DNA of 56,698 nucleotides, taken from NCBI GenBank assembly GCA_949290735.1, contig CASESV010000006.1, positions 1 through 56,698 of the forward strand. The letters run 5' to 3'. Under the pieces are notes generated by a model, which made no database searches, was not told where the DNA came from, and saw only the letters and a program-made list of their open reading frames with translations. Positions 30,474-41,142 of the stretch are shown in pieces. Numbering within the stretch: the stretch's first letter is position 1; each line of letters opens with the position of its first letter. This DNA comes from an uncultured Mycoplasmataceae bacterium. Lineage in GTDB: Bacteria > Bacillota_I > Bacilli_A > Mycoplasmatales > Mycoplasmoidaceae. The position numbers and the translations under genes were made by a program.

Positions 30474-31331
30474 CTATAAACAAAGAAACTTTAAAAGTTG
30501 TTTTATTGCACCATCATTTTCATTATCATATTTTGTCATATATCTTGCAGCAATTCTTGCAGCTGGTGTAGAATTTTTTAAAGCAAAAGATCATATTGTA
30601 GAACTTAACATCTCAATATCATTGTCACCATCTCCAATACAAACTCTTCTTTCTACTGGAATCCCATAATATGATCCTAAGTATTCAACAGCAGTTTTTT
30701 TAGATGCAAATTGACTAGAAACATCAATAATCATTGAGCCATCAGGATTTATCCCTCAACTTCTAACAACAAGAGTCGGTGAAATATTTTTTATTTCATA
30801 AATAACTGTATTTAAATGACTACTATCTTTCATTTCAAAAATTAATGTCGCAATATCAGTTTTTACTTTTTTAAAATTAGCATTAATAATATCTACTGGT
30901 TGGCCTCTATCTAAATGAAACATTTCTGTCATTCTTTTTGCTACTGCTTCATTAGTTGGTTTTTTTCATAATCATGCATGGCCAATCCCTTCAATTAATA
31001 TATTATTCATAATATTTGATAATGATTTATTATTTAAAATTTCAAATAATATGTCTTTTGAGAAACCAATTGCAATTGGAACATATGTTTTGTCATTTGG
31101 TTTTGATAAAAAACAACCATTTTGATTCGCCATTATAGTATTTAGTCCTAATTGTTTATAAATATTTATTGATCCATCAAATGGTCTCCCTGTAACTAAA
31201 CAAACATAATGTCCATTTTTATTTATTTTTTTTATTCCCTCTATTGTATTTTTAGAAAGTTTAGAATTATTATTTAACAAAGTACCATCTAAATCACATG
31301 CAATTAAATATTTTTTATTATTCTCTTTCAT
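30474..31331 (-). CDS. Cof-type HAD-superfamily phosphatase
   Basis: The 285-aa protein has HAD motif I DLDGTLLNNNSKL (about residues 13-25), motif II VTGRPF, and motif IV GDGDNDIEML, with a large C2B cap in between, so it is in the Cof/YidA subfamily. Such enzymes dephosphorylate sugar phosphates, nucleotides or FMN; the substrate cannot be told from sequence. Several UGA Trp codons occur in the cap. It lies 10 bases after trpS. Confidence 0.88.
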
Positions 31332-31341
31332 AACAACCTTT

Positions 31342-32343
31342 CTATATTTTCATAATTTTTTTAACAAAATTAATTTTTGCTTGAGCTGCTTTTGTCGCTT
31401 CTATAGCTCCTTTTTCGAGTATTTCTTTAATTTGTTTATCAGTTATTTTGTTTATTTTTTGTTGAATTTCTTCTATTAAATTACAAACAACATCTGCAAC
31501 TGCTTTTTTAAATACACCATAATTTTCTATATTTTTAAATTCATTTTCAATTTCTTTAATAGATTTGTTTGTTATTGATGAATATATATTTATTAAATTA
31601 GAAATTCCTGGTTGCTTTTCAACATCATATTTAACTTGATTATAGTTATCTGTTAAACTCGACATTATTTTTTTTCTTGTTAAATTAATATCTTCATTAA
31701 TAAAAATTGTTCCCTTTGTATTTGATGATGATTTAGACATTTTTTTAGAAGGATCTACCAAATCCATTATTTTTGTTGTATTAACTTCAGTTTTAAATTC
31801 TGGAATTTTAAAAATTTGCTTCTTGTATTGATTATTGAATCTTGTAGCAATATTTTTAGTTAATTCTAGATGTTGTTTTTGATCTTGCCCTACAATAACT
31901 ACTTGTGCATCATATAAAAGAATATCAGCAGCCATTAAAGTAGGATAAATTAACAAACCTGTAGGAATATAATCTGTTCCATTTGATGATTTACATTTAG
32001 AAGATTTATCTTTAAATTGAGTCATCCTATTCAATTCACCAAGTGTTGTGTTGCACATTACAATATAACCTAATAATGTGTGTTCAATTACACTTGATTG
32101 GTTAAAAATAATAACTTTATTTGGATCCAATCCTGCTGCTAAATATGTTTTAGCAATATTGTAACTGTTTTTTTCAATATTAATATCTATGTTATTAGTT
32201 GTTAATGCATGTAAATCCGCAACAAATACATACATTAAATATTCATCCTGATACTTCACGAAATTTTTAATTGCCCCAAGATAATTACCTAAAGTAATAT
32301 CATTAGTAGGTTGTACACCTGATACCATAACCTTTTTATTCAT
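31342..32343 (-). CDS. trpS: Tryptophanyl-tRNA synthetase
   Basis: Charges the Trp tRNAs; in this organism these must serve UGA as well as UGG. The 333-aa class I enzyme shows the HIGH-type TLGNYLGAIK (about 17-26), YVFVADLHALT, VVGQDQKQHLELT and the KMSKS loop KKMSKSSS (about 198-205). Standard length. It follows a membrane protein gene by 14 bases. Confidence 0.97.
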   Translation of the reverse strand: MNKKVMVSGVQPTNDITLGNYLGAIKNFVKYQDEYLMYVFVADLHALTTNNIDINIEKNSYNIAKTYLAAGLDPNKVIIFNQSSVIEHTLLGYIVMCNTTLGELNRMTQFKDKSSKCKSSNGTDYIPTGLLIYPTLMAADILLYDAQVVIVGQDQKQHLELTKNIATRFNNQYKKQIFKIPEFKTEVNTTKIMDLVDPSKKMSKSSSNTKGTIFINEDINLTRKKIMSSLTDNYNQVKYDVEKQPGISNLINIYSSITNKSIKEIENEFKNIENYGVFKKAVADVVCNLIEEIQQKINKITDKQIKEILEKGAIEATKAAQAKINFVKKIMKI

Positions 32344-32357
32344 ATAAAACTACCTTA

Positions 32358-33041
32358 TTATCTTGGAATAGTATTAGATACTACTCACTGATTGTTTTCA
32401 TTAGCCTCATAATATGTGGTTCCATCATAATACATTCATTTGTTGATATATCAAAATGGTTCATTCATTGGATATGAAGAAGATGAAGTATAACTTATGA
32501 TTGTTTGAGTTGTAGTTGAATTTTGATTTTGGTTATTTTGGTTTACATCATTATTTAATTGAGTTGCTTGGGTTGATAAATTTGATTTTGAAGATATCTC
32601 TTGTTGGTTTATTTTATTATTAGAATTGTTTTCTTGCGTTTTGTTGAAATCTGAAAATTTATCTGACTTCATAAAATGAACTAATTTTTTAGAAATTAAC
32701 ATTCCTGGAATTGACATAAGTAAAGGGATAAAGTTTAAAATCCCAAGTAATTTACATTTAGATCTAAGATTTTCTTCAGGTCATTTTGTACTAACACAAA
32801 AAATGCCAACTACAATTGCTGAGACAATTGCAAAGAAAATAAATACACAACCAAGACCAAGTACTACTCAAGTTAGTGTTTCAAGTGTCTTATTTGATGA
32901 TACATCAATGCTTTGTCCGCCAAATTCAGTATATTTAAAAACACAAAATAAAATAAAAAATACTATCCCTCCAATAAATAGTAAAAATGATAATAATGAT
33001 GTCAAATCTATTGTTTTTATCTTTTTAGCAATGTTATTCAT
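32358..33041 (-). CDS. Membrane protein with polar tail ending in aromatic-rich motif
   Basis: 227 aa with three to four hydrophobic helices in the first 120 residues (SLLSFLLFIGGIVFFILFCV, then VVLGLGCVFIFFAIVSAI, and LLGILNFIPLLMSIPGMLI), a Gln/Asn/Ser-rich linker (about 140-196), and a final 31 residues with many Trp and Tyr (MYYDGTTYYEANENNQW). Overall layout resembles the four-helix protein at 46677. It is probably in the trpS transcript. No family or function is recognised. Confidence 0.7.
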
Positions 33042-33138
33042 AATATTATATATAATAATATATTTAATGTAAAAATGATAAAAATTGTATGTTTTTATAA
33101 AAATATATGATATTTATTACTTTTTATTTTTAAAGGTA

Positions 33139-33144
33139 TATAAT
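33139..33144 (+). promoter_or_regulatory. -10 box of the grcA-pflA unit
   Basis: TATAAT at 33139-33144 with a start expected near 33151, then AGGAG (33158-33162) before the grcA ATG at 33170. The stretch upstream is very AT-rich with no clear -35. Confidence 0.5.
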
Positions 33145-33169
33145 AATTATGTAGAGTAGGAGAAAAACT

Positions 33170-33430
33170 ATGTCAAAACAACAATTGAATATGCCAAGTG
33201 CAGAACAAACTGAAAAATTAGTTGGTTTGATGGATGGGTATTTTGGAAAAGGTGCTCAACACTTGAATGTTAATGTATTTAACAGAGATACTTTACTAGA
33301 TGCTCAAAAGCATCCTGAAAATTATCCACAACTAACTGTTCGTGTTTCAGGTTATGCTGTTAACTTTGTTAAATTAACTAAAGAACAACAAGATGATGTA
33401 ATAAGCAGAACTTTCCACTGCAAAATGTAA
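33170..33430 (+). CDS. grcA: Stand-alone glycyl-radical domain protein (GrcA-like)
   Basis: 86 aa that match the C-terminal end of pyruvate formate-lyase: [36 protein letters not shown] with the radical Gly at residue 61, and [11 protein letters not shown]. In E. coli GrcA (YfiD) such a domain replaces the damaged end of oxidised PFL. This one lacks the about 40-residue N-terminal part of YfiD and is almost the bare domain. It has AGGAG, and is followed after 11 bases by the activating enzyme. The PFL body is not in the window. Confidence 0.88.
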   Translation: MSKQQLNMPSAEQTEKLVGLMDGYFGKGAQHLNVNVFNRDTLLDAQKHPENYPQLTVRVSGYAVNFVKLTKEQQDDVISRTFHCKM

Positions 33431-33441
33431 TTTAGAATTTT

Positions 33442-34197
33442 ATGTCTAAAGCAAAAAGTTTATGCTTTAAAACTGAATCATTTGGAGCAGTTGATGGGCC
33501 AGGGATTAGGTTAGTTATTTTTTTACAAGGTTGTCCTATGAGATGCTTGTATTGTCACAATCCTGAATCATGGAATTTTGAATCAAAAGAAGCTTCAAAT
33601 ATTACAGTAAAAGAAATATTAGATTTATATGAAAAAAATAAATCTTATTATCAAAATGATAATGGTGGGATAACCATCTCTGGTGGTGAACCCACCCTTC
33701 ATTTTGATTTCTTAGTAAATTTAGCAAAAGAATGTCATAAAAAAAATATTCACTTAACAATTGATACTTCATGTTATTTTTGAAAAAATAATCTTAAAAA
33801 TAAATTTGATGAACTTATTAACTATGTAGATTTATGACTTGTAGATATTAAACATATGATTCCCGAAAAATGCGAATATATTACAGGTGTAAAAAATTTA
33901 GATGCATGTGGATTTATTGAATATTTAGAGAAAAATAAAAAACACTATTGGGTAAGAAATGTTCTAGTTCCAGGTATTAGTGACGATGAACAAGGTCTTT
34001 ATGAACTTGGTAAGTTTATTGGTAAATTAAAATATATGGATAAATTTGAACTATTACCTTACCATGATATGGCAAAACCTAAATATCAAAATCTTAAAAT
34101 GAAATATGCTCTAGAAAAAATTGAACCTGCAAATTCTACTGATGTAGCAAGAGCTATGAAAATCATTAAAAATGGTTTTGAGCAAACTCATCACTAA
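33442..34197 (+). CDS. pflA: Pyruvate formate-lyase activating enzyme
   Basis: Radical-SAM enzyme that makes the glycyl radical. The 251-aa protein has the cluster motif C31-x3-C35-x2-C38 in GCPMRCLYCHNPESW, then the GGEP motif in TISGGEPTLHF, and the C-terminal YELGKFIGKL ... ELLPYHDMAKPKY, typical of PflA (rather than NrdG, which is shorter). Three UGA Trp codons lie at about 115-133. It is in the same unit as grcA. Confidence 0.93.
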
Positions 34198-34206
34198 TAA
34201 AAATAA

Positions 34207-35439
34207 TTAATAAAAATTTAATTTTATTTCAGGATCTCACATTAAATCATATAAGTTGCTATACCCTGGAACTTCTTTATTACCTATATAATAATTACTA
34301 GAATAGAAAAGATCACCTGCACCTTTAACTTCAACAAGTTTTCCGTTTTTTCTTGTTTCATATACTCCTCATCATATTGAAAGAGGTTTTATTTTTTCAT
34401 CTTCTGGATCATAAAAGCATATAACTGATCCGCTTGAACCACCACCTAAGTTTAAATTAGGCATAATTAATTGACTTGCAAAACTTAAAAATCCTGGTCT
34501 CTTATAATCACCATTTACAAATATATCTAATCATGTTTTATCGTTAGTAATATAATTACTTATTCCACCAAATTGTTTTACTGCTGTACTTCCAAAAATA
34601 GTTTGGTCTGAATTTGAATTTTTAATTCTATATTTTGCTGTAATAAAATCAGTTATCTTATCTTTAGTTGGATTACTAACAACTGGAAAACCTGCTATAT
34701 ATAAATATTGTGCATTTTTAGCACGTTCATACTCTTCTTCAGTATCAACAAAATCCATATCATATGTTGATATATTAGATGAAAATGGATTAACTGTTGA
34801 ACTTAAAATTGCAAAATCAGTATAATTATAAGGTTCATTACTAAATTTATTTCCATTTAAATAATAACTATTAGAAAAAGCTGATGAATATTGATCAGTC
34901 AATCCTATTTTTTCAATTTTAACATTTCTTAACCGTTTATCATATGATTGTGTATGTTTCATATCTGAATCAAAATCATTTACATCAATGTAAAAATTTG
35001 ATTCTATTACTGATTGATCTAAAACATTATCATTAGTTAAATATAATAAATCCCTTATTACATGAATATTAGTTGCAAATCAATATCTATGATCATTATT
35101 TGGATTCGGATATGCTCATATTGTCCCCAATGTTGATGTAGTATCATATTTTTTAGAGATAGCAATTGATCTTGAATATGTTTGATAGAAATCAAGAGCT
35201 TTTTTATCGATTTCAGCAGCTTTTCTTTGTTCAGGAGAAATATTATTATTGTTTAAAATTTTTGGAGTTAAAGAAAAATTTATTACATCTTCATTATATT
35301 GAAAAGGTTCAACCTCTTTTATTTCACTTGGAGATAATAATGAATATGTACATATTGCAATTGTTGTAGCAACACCACAACCAAGTATTCCAATTAATAA
35401 AACATTAAAAAACTTTAAAAATTTTAAAGACTTAATCAT
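34207..35439 (-). CDS. DUF31-type trypsin-like putative surface protease
   Basis: 410 aa. N-terminal hydrophobic segment with a possible lipobox (GILGC at about 17-21), though hydrophobic residues continue past it. A trypsin-like triad can be proposed: His in WFATNIHVI (about 125), Asp in YTDFAILSS (about 206) and Ser in GGGSSGSVI (about 333). This matches the mycoplasma DUF31 family, which includes the immunoglobulin protease MIP. The partner (MIB) is not seen here, so the substrate is open. The start is leaderless: TATAAT (35446-35451) is 6 bases before the ATG. Confidence 0.72.
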
Positions 35440-35475
35440 ATGTTAATTATATCACTATGAATTAACTATTATTTA

Positions 35476-36201
35476 TTAATATGTAAACTTGTTTGCAATC
35501 TTTCTTTTTATTAATAAAACAATTAAAAGAATAATTCCAATTCCGCCAACAACCCCACTAGTAATACTTACTATTTGTAATGTATCCATTTTTTTAGCAG
35601 ATTGTAATCTAGCTTCATTTACATTGTTATAAGTCAATGCATTAAATTGAATAGAATTTCTTTCAACTACAATATTACTATTTGATACTGAACTTTCACT
35701 TAATGTGTCATTAGCTGATGGATTAAAATAATTGTAATAAATTACTGCACCATCAACTAATGATAAATTAATTTGAATGTTATAGTTACCATATTGAGAA
35801 GTTGGTACAACTTGGATTGCAGCATCAGGTAATGTATACACTTTTGATTGATCGTAGTATTTAACATACTTAATGTTTTGTTTAATATCTTTAATTAATG
35901 CAGAATCTGCAGTTTCACCTTCATTATAATAAAATTGATACGCTTGGCTTGTGTTAGTCATTGACGGATTCAACTTAAATGAATTGATAGCATCTACAAT
36001 TTTTTGACCATTGATTGTAGAAATTGATTTACTTGTTTTAGTAATTTTATTTGATTTGTTAATTATTTGATTTTGTTGGCAATTGCTTACTGAGTTGTTA
36101 TTTGAACAAACAACACTTGTTCCAAAAATAGATCCAAATGTTGCTATTGCTCCAACACCCAATATAGGCAATGCCTTCTTGAATGTTTCTCTTGATTTCA
36201 T
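35476..36201 (-). CDS. Surface membrane protein of unknown function
   Basis: 241 aa with an N-terminal signal-like segment (KKALPILGVGAIATFGSIF, followed by SVVCSN, a possible lipobox) and a C-terminal membrane helix (VVGGIGIILLIVLLI) with a basic end. The part between is Asn/Ser-rich and likely outside. The layout copies the giant protein at 20048 in miniature. It follows the DUF31 gene on the same strand. No family recognised. Confidence 0.65.
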   Translation of the reverse strand: MKSRETFKKALPILGVGAIATFGSIFGTSVVCSNNNSVSNCQQNQIINKSNKITKTSKSISTINGQKIVDAINSFKLNPSMTNTSQAYQFYYNEGETADSALIKDIKQNIKYVKYYDQSKVYTLPDAAIQVVPTSQYGNYNIQINLSLVDGAVIYYNYFNPSANDTLSESSVSNSNIVVERNSIQFNALTYNNVNEARLQSAKKMDTLQIVSITSGVVGGIGIILLIVLLIKRKIANKFTY

Positions 36202-36339
36202 GACGTTTCTCTTGATTTGTTTTTTTTTAAATAAAAGTTGCTATATTGCAAACTTAATATAATTATACACTTATAAAAAAACAAAATCAAGTACTCATCT
36301 ATATAGAAAGATAGTAATATATTACATATATTAATTTTT

Positions 36340-37725
36340 TTATTTTTTTATTTTTTTAATGAAGTTAATTTTCTTTTTCATTGTTTTTAATGTAATATTA
36401 TTATTAAAATATTTTAAAGAATTATCATATTTATTATCATTAATCAACATAGATTTTTCTAAACTCATTGCTTTAAAACTATAAAATCCATGATATGAAT
36501 TTGTACCACTTGAATAAACTCCTCCAAAAGGTAAATGGTGGTTTAATATTTGGGCCAACGAATCATTAATTGCATATGAACCAGCATTAATATTTCTAGT
36601 GAATTTATCATATTCATTTTGATTATTACTATATAAATAAGCAGCTAGTGGAGTATTATCAATACTATTAATAATATTCATAATATTATTAAAATCTTTA
36701 TTTACTTTACTTACAAATAAAATCGGGCCAAATAATTCACCGTATGCTTTTATTTTACTTGGATCAATTTCTATTATAGTAGGCTCAATTAATAATCTTT
36801 TCTTGCAATATTTACCACCATATAAAATATTATTTTTATTATCTTTAATAATCTTAGTTAATCTATCAAATGACTTTTTATTAATAATTTTTGCTATATT
36901 ATTCTTTTCTAAAACATTAGGATATTGTATTTTAATTTCTGCTATTAAATTGTCAACAAAATTTAAAATTGAATCATTGTACAAAATATAATTAATTGCT
37001 ACACATGTTTGTCCGGCATTCAAAAATTTAGATCAAACAATTCTTTTATAAATTTTATCATTTTTAATAGATGAAACATAACATGGACACATTCCCCCAA
37101 GTTCAGTTACATATCTAATATTTTTTTGTACACAAATATTTTCAATTTGTTTACCAACATAATTACTACCTGTAAAAAAGACTAATTTAGGTTGGTAATC
37201 ATACAGCTCATCAAAATTATTTATTTCATTATCTTTAATATAAGTGACGTGGTTTTTTTCAAAAGCCTCATCTATTATTTTATACATCACTTTGTTAACA
37301 TTAATTGTTTGATCAGATAATTTCAATAATGATTGATTACCTGCACTAATAGAACCAATTAATGGCATAAAAGCTAAATTGAAAGGATAATTAAAAGGTG
37401 AAATAATTAAAACTCTACCCACAGGTTGATAAAAAATTTGAGATTTAGTTTTAAGTGTTTGAAATGTTGATTTAACTTTTATAGGTTTCACTCATTTTTT
37501 TAGATTTTGAATATGATAATCAATTTCACATAAAACCTCATTCATTTCTGATAAATAAAATTCTTTGCTAGCTTTATTTAAATCCTTATCAATTGCTTTA
37601 TAAAGATCATTTTCATATTTTAAAATTGTTTCTTTAAATTTTTTAAGACTTGAAATTCTAAAATTCAAATCAATTTTTTCTGAATCAAAACTAGATTGTA
37701 TTGCGTAAGCTTTTTTTGGAGTCAT
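36340..37725 (-). CDS. Aldehyde dehydrogenase (class 3-like)
   Basis: Oxidises aldehydes with NAD(P). The 461-aa frame includes two UGA Trp positions (after HIQNLKK and KRIV). Typical blocks are PVGRVLIISPFNYPFNLAF, PLIGSISAGNQSLLKLSD, the TGSNYVGKQI cofactor loop, catalytic Glu in TELGG (about 207) and catalytic Cys in NAGQTCVA (about 238). Size and pattern fit the short, fatty-aldehyde class. After the Glu the usual KSP reads MCPCY, with two extra cysteines. Its ATG is 3 bases from the end of the next gene upstream. Confidence 0.9.
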
Positions 37726-37971
37726 TTATTCCCTTTCACAAAAATTAATTTCATTAATTTGTTTTATTAATTCTGCATTATCGTTTATTTTTTTAATTAA
37801 AACTTGTCTTGTTTCTAAAGTATCAAAAACAAAGTAAGTTTGTTCATCATAATATATTTTTGGAGTCTCAACTTTATAATTAAAGTAACTAATATTAGAT
37901 GCATCTAATAATTTTTTAAATTCTTCAACATCACATCTTATATTAATAGCTACTAAAAAATTATTTTGCAT
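37726..37971 (-). CDS. 81-aa protein of unknown function
   Basis: MQNNFLVAINIRCDVEEFKK at the start, with a mixed alpha/beta pattern, no membrane segment and no recognised motif; the end is NEINFCERE. It ends immediately before the aldehyde dehydrogenase ATG, and starts 5 bases after the rpsD stop, so it is in the same run. No function can be given. Confidence 0.6.
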   Translation of the reverse strand: MQNNFLVAINIRCDVEEFKKLLDASNISYFNYKVETPKIYYDEQTYFVFDTLETRQVLIKKINDNAELIKQINEINFCERE

Positions 37972-37975
37972 ATTA

Positions 37976-38575
37976 TTACACTAAACGTTTGAATCATTCA
38001 ACCACATATGATTCATTGATATTTTCTGGTAATTCATTACGTTCTGGTAATCTTTTAAATTTACCTTCAATAGCTTTTTTATCAACATCAACAAAATCAG
38101 CAATAACAGCTTTATCTAAATTGATCTTTGATTTTGTTTTATCCTTAACAGCAATTTTAGCTCCCACTTCTACAAGTGCAGAAGGAATGTCACATTTTTT
38201 ACCATTCAATAATATATGACCATGGTTAACTAATTGTCTTGCAGCTCTTCTTGTTGGTGCAAAACCCATTCTATAGACAAGATTATCTAATCTTGATTCA
38301 AGTGTTTGTAGTAAGTTAATTGTTAAAACACCTTCTTTGTGTCTTGCAATTGTAAAAAATCTTCTAAATTGACGGTCATTTAAACCATACATAAACATCA
38401 ATTTTTGTTTTTCTTGTAATTGTTCACCATAACCTGAAAGTTTTGTTCTTTTATTTCCATGTTGTCCTGGTGCATATGTTCTTTTCTTACCTTTAGAAAA
38501 CTCTTTTTCATTTTCTAATAATGAAAATCCAAGTCTTCTAGATCTTTTATAAATACTTCCTGTATATCTACTCAT
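37976..38575 (-). CDS. rpsD: 30S ribosomal protein S4
   Basis: Primary 16S-binding protein. The 199-aa frame shows MSRYTGSIYKRSRRLGFSLL, the S4 domain in ESRLDNLVYRMGFAPTRRAA and RQLVNHGHILLNGKK, and ends VEWFKRLV past a UGA Trp. No zinc cysteines at the N-terminus. The start has AAAAGGAG, and there is a leader of about 160 bases. Confidence 0.97.
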
Positions 38576-38747
38576 TTATAATATCTCCTTTTAATATGAG
38601 TTTTGCTACTCACATTAAAAGTGCATTTGTCTATTGTGACATTTTAATGCTAATAATTTCGTGATTTCAGCTAATCATTACTCATAAAACAATGCCACTA
38701 AAATGTTAAACAATATCAAATGGTGCTGTGAGTGCAAATATATTATA
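38576..38747 (-). promoter_or_regulatory. Structured leader of rpsD
   Basis: A TATAAT at 38742-38747 (minus strand) predicts a start near 38735 and an untranslated leader of about 160 bases. Next to the ribosome-binding site (AGGAG, 38585-38589) is a 12-bp stem, TTTTAATGTGAG against CTCATATTAAAA (38589-38600 and 38609-38620), with one G-U pair and an 8-base loop; its base touches the ribosome-binding site. S4 represses its own synthesis in several bacteria through a leader RNA, so this is a candidate autoregulatory element. Confidence 0.5.
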
Positions 38748-38768
38748 CACCATTATAATATATAATAA

Positions 38769-41012
38769 CTATTTTTTAGCATATGCTTCTTTAATTGAAA
38801 CTACTTTATTATCTTGGTTTACTATTGGCATTCCTTCATTGTTATTTCTATAAGGATTTAAAGATAAACCATTTGTAGATCTTATCATATCATTATATGG
38901 AGCATATGAATTACTAGAACCTAAAGCTGCAGCTCTATTTTTTGCTAATGTATTTGCATAAATACTATTAGTTTTATTTTTATTTAAATCATTTGGCATC
39001 CCCTTAATATTTTGAGGATTAATAATCGATGCAGAAATTTCATCTTGATCAGGATTATCATTCATAAAATTTTTATTAGAATCTAAAATATCTACTGTTT
39101 CAGGTTCTTTATGAGTTATGTTTTGCAATGAATTATATCTTCTTGAAGGGATGGCATTTTTTGGCTTAATTAATTTTACATTTGATTTTGGTGCAATTGT
39201 ATTTGGTTCTAATTCTTCTCTTAATAATTCATTTTCATCATTATTCTTTATGTGATAATGGTTTTCATTAATTATATATGTTTGTTGATTAATTATCTTA
39301 TCATTATTTATATTATTTTTTGATACATTCATAGAATCTATTGATGATTCATTTTTATTATCAACATTGTTAAAAATATTAATTTCTTCTTTTTTATCAT
39401 CACTAGTTAATTTATCTTGTTCTACTTCTTTTAATTTTAGTTGTGCTTGAGCTAATTCATTTTTATCAGGATACAATGTAGTAACTTTTTTTTCAGGTTC
39501 TAGATCAACCATAGTAATTACAGGTTTTTTAGGTTCTTTAGATAATTTTTCTTCTAATTCCTTTATTTGTTTTTTAAGTTTAATATTTTCATCAATAACT
39601 TTTAAATTTTGCTTGTTTTGTTCTTCAATTTTTTCTTTTAATTTATCATTTGTTGAATTCGATGTTTTCATTTTTGAATTCATCTCATCATATGCTCTTT
39701 GTAAATTTATTTTTTCTTGTTGTTTTAATGTATCTTCATAGTCATTAATTACAGATTGAAATTGATTTAATTGTTTATTTCTAATTTCTTTTAGTTGATC
39801 TGGAGTTAAATAAAATTTAGCATTTAAATCAACTTTTAAAGCATCATCAGCATCAACAATTGATGATGTGTTTGCAATTGATACTGAATCATCATTAGTA
39901 TTAAAATCTTTTATGTAATTTTTAATTTTTTGTCATTCTGTATCATTTAAATCTTTAACATTAGAAACACGATCATTAGCTGCAACCATAGGTACAACTG
40001 GTTTTAATGATGGTCTAGATAAGTCATCTGTCTTTACTAAAAATGAGTCGTCAATTTCATTGTTTTCTGATTTTGGTTCTGTTCTATATGAATGGATAAC
40101 AATATCTTCTGGTTTAGGTGGTTCAATTGGTGGTGGTGGAGGGACAAAATTAATAGGTTCATTTACATTTTTTGCATCCACATAATCTATAATATCTTGT
40201 CTATATTTTTTTCATTCACTATCATTTTTTTGATCAACAATAGGCGATTGTTGAACAGTGTTTATTTTTTCAGGTGATTTATCTAATGATGAAGATTGAT
40301 TATAATTCTTATTTGAATCAGATGTTGTATGAATTGAATTTGAATTTGTATAAGAAGAGTAAGGTTTAATTTTTTCTCTATCTGAATCTGATAATTCTTT
40401 TATTCTTTCTGAATTCAAATCATCAATTCTTGATCTACGATATAATTGACTACTTGAATCATATATTTGATCTTGTTTAGTTAAAGAATTAACATCCTTT
40501 CCTCTAGCATATGGATTCATTTTGTTGTCTTCAAACTTTTCTCTAAGTACTTGATATAGTGTTGGGTCATCATATCCTGCAATACGAATCATATTATCTT
40601 CATAGTCATCACCAGTTCTATAATTTTCAGGCAATATCGTATTTTCTAAATTAGTATCAAATGTTTTAGATCCTGATAACAGTCTTTGTGTTTCTAGAAA
40701 AATTTGATATTTTACATTGTCAAGAAAAAGTTCAGAATTATTATTATAGTTATAATCATTAACTTTATATTGTTCTTGTGACCTAACAATTCTTTCAAAT
40801 TCATGATTTGGTAAGTAATTTCTATATCTTAAAGAACCATTATTTATGTTGTCTTCAGTTCTTTTATTTTTTTCAGATAATCTTCTTAATTCTCTTTCTC
40901 ATGCTTCATCATATTTGTTAAAATCAACTAGAGATTCTCTACGATTGTAATCATATTTTTCATTTGGTAAAGTTTCTTGTTTTTTATTTTTATTTTTTTT
41001 AAACATTGCCAT
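38769..41012 (-). CDS. Large low-complexity coiled-coil and Pro-rich protein
   Basis: 747 aa, one frame with UGA Trp codons. No membrane segment or signal. The N-terminal 300 residues are charged and Asn/Arg-rich; then a Pro block (FVPPPPPIEPPKPED), two related segments (SEWKKYRQDIIDYVD and TEWQKIKNYIKDF), a coiled coil of about 100 residues with KELEEKLSKE, and an Asn-rich tail ending VVSIKEAYAKK. This composition is like cytoskeletal or attachment-organelle proteins of other mycoplasmas, but no homology is claimed. It stands alone between rpsD and a divergent gene. Confidence 0.7.
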
Positions 41013-41142
41013 AAATCACCCTTATACTAGATTCAATATATAATATATATAAATTATACAATATATATAAATAAATATTCAAAGATTAAGTATTTATGTA
41101 ATAATTTAACTAAGTTTTTTATTGAATAGAAAGTTATAATCA

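Noticed and set aside
33442-34197. NrdG, the activase of anaerobic ribonucleotide reductase
   Set aside because: The length and the C-terminal blocks fit PflA better, the neighbour is a PFL-type glycyl-radical domain, and the reductase in this window is class I.
36340-37725. Aldehyde dehydrogenase seen as three fragments
   Set aside because: The fragments are in one frame and are joined through UGA Trp codons; no UAA or UAG interrupts.
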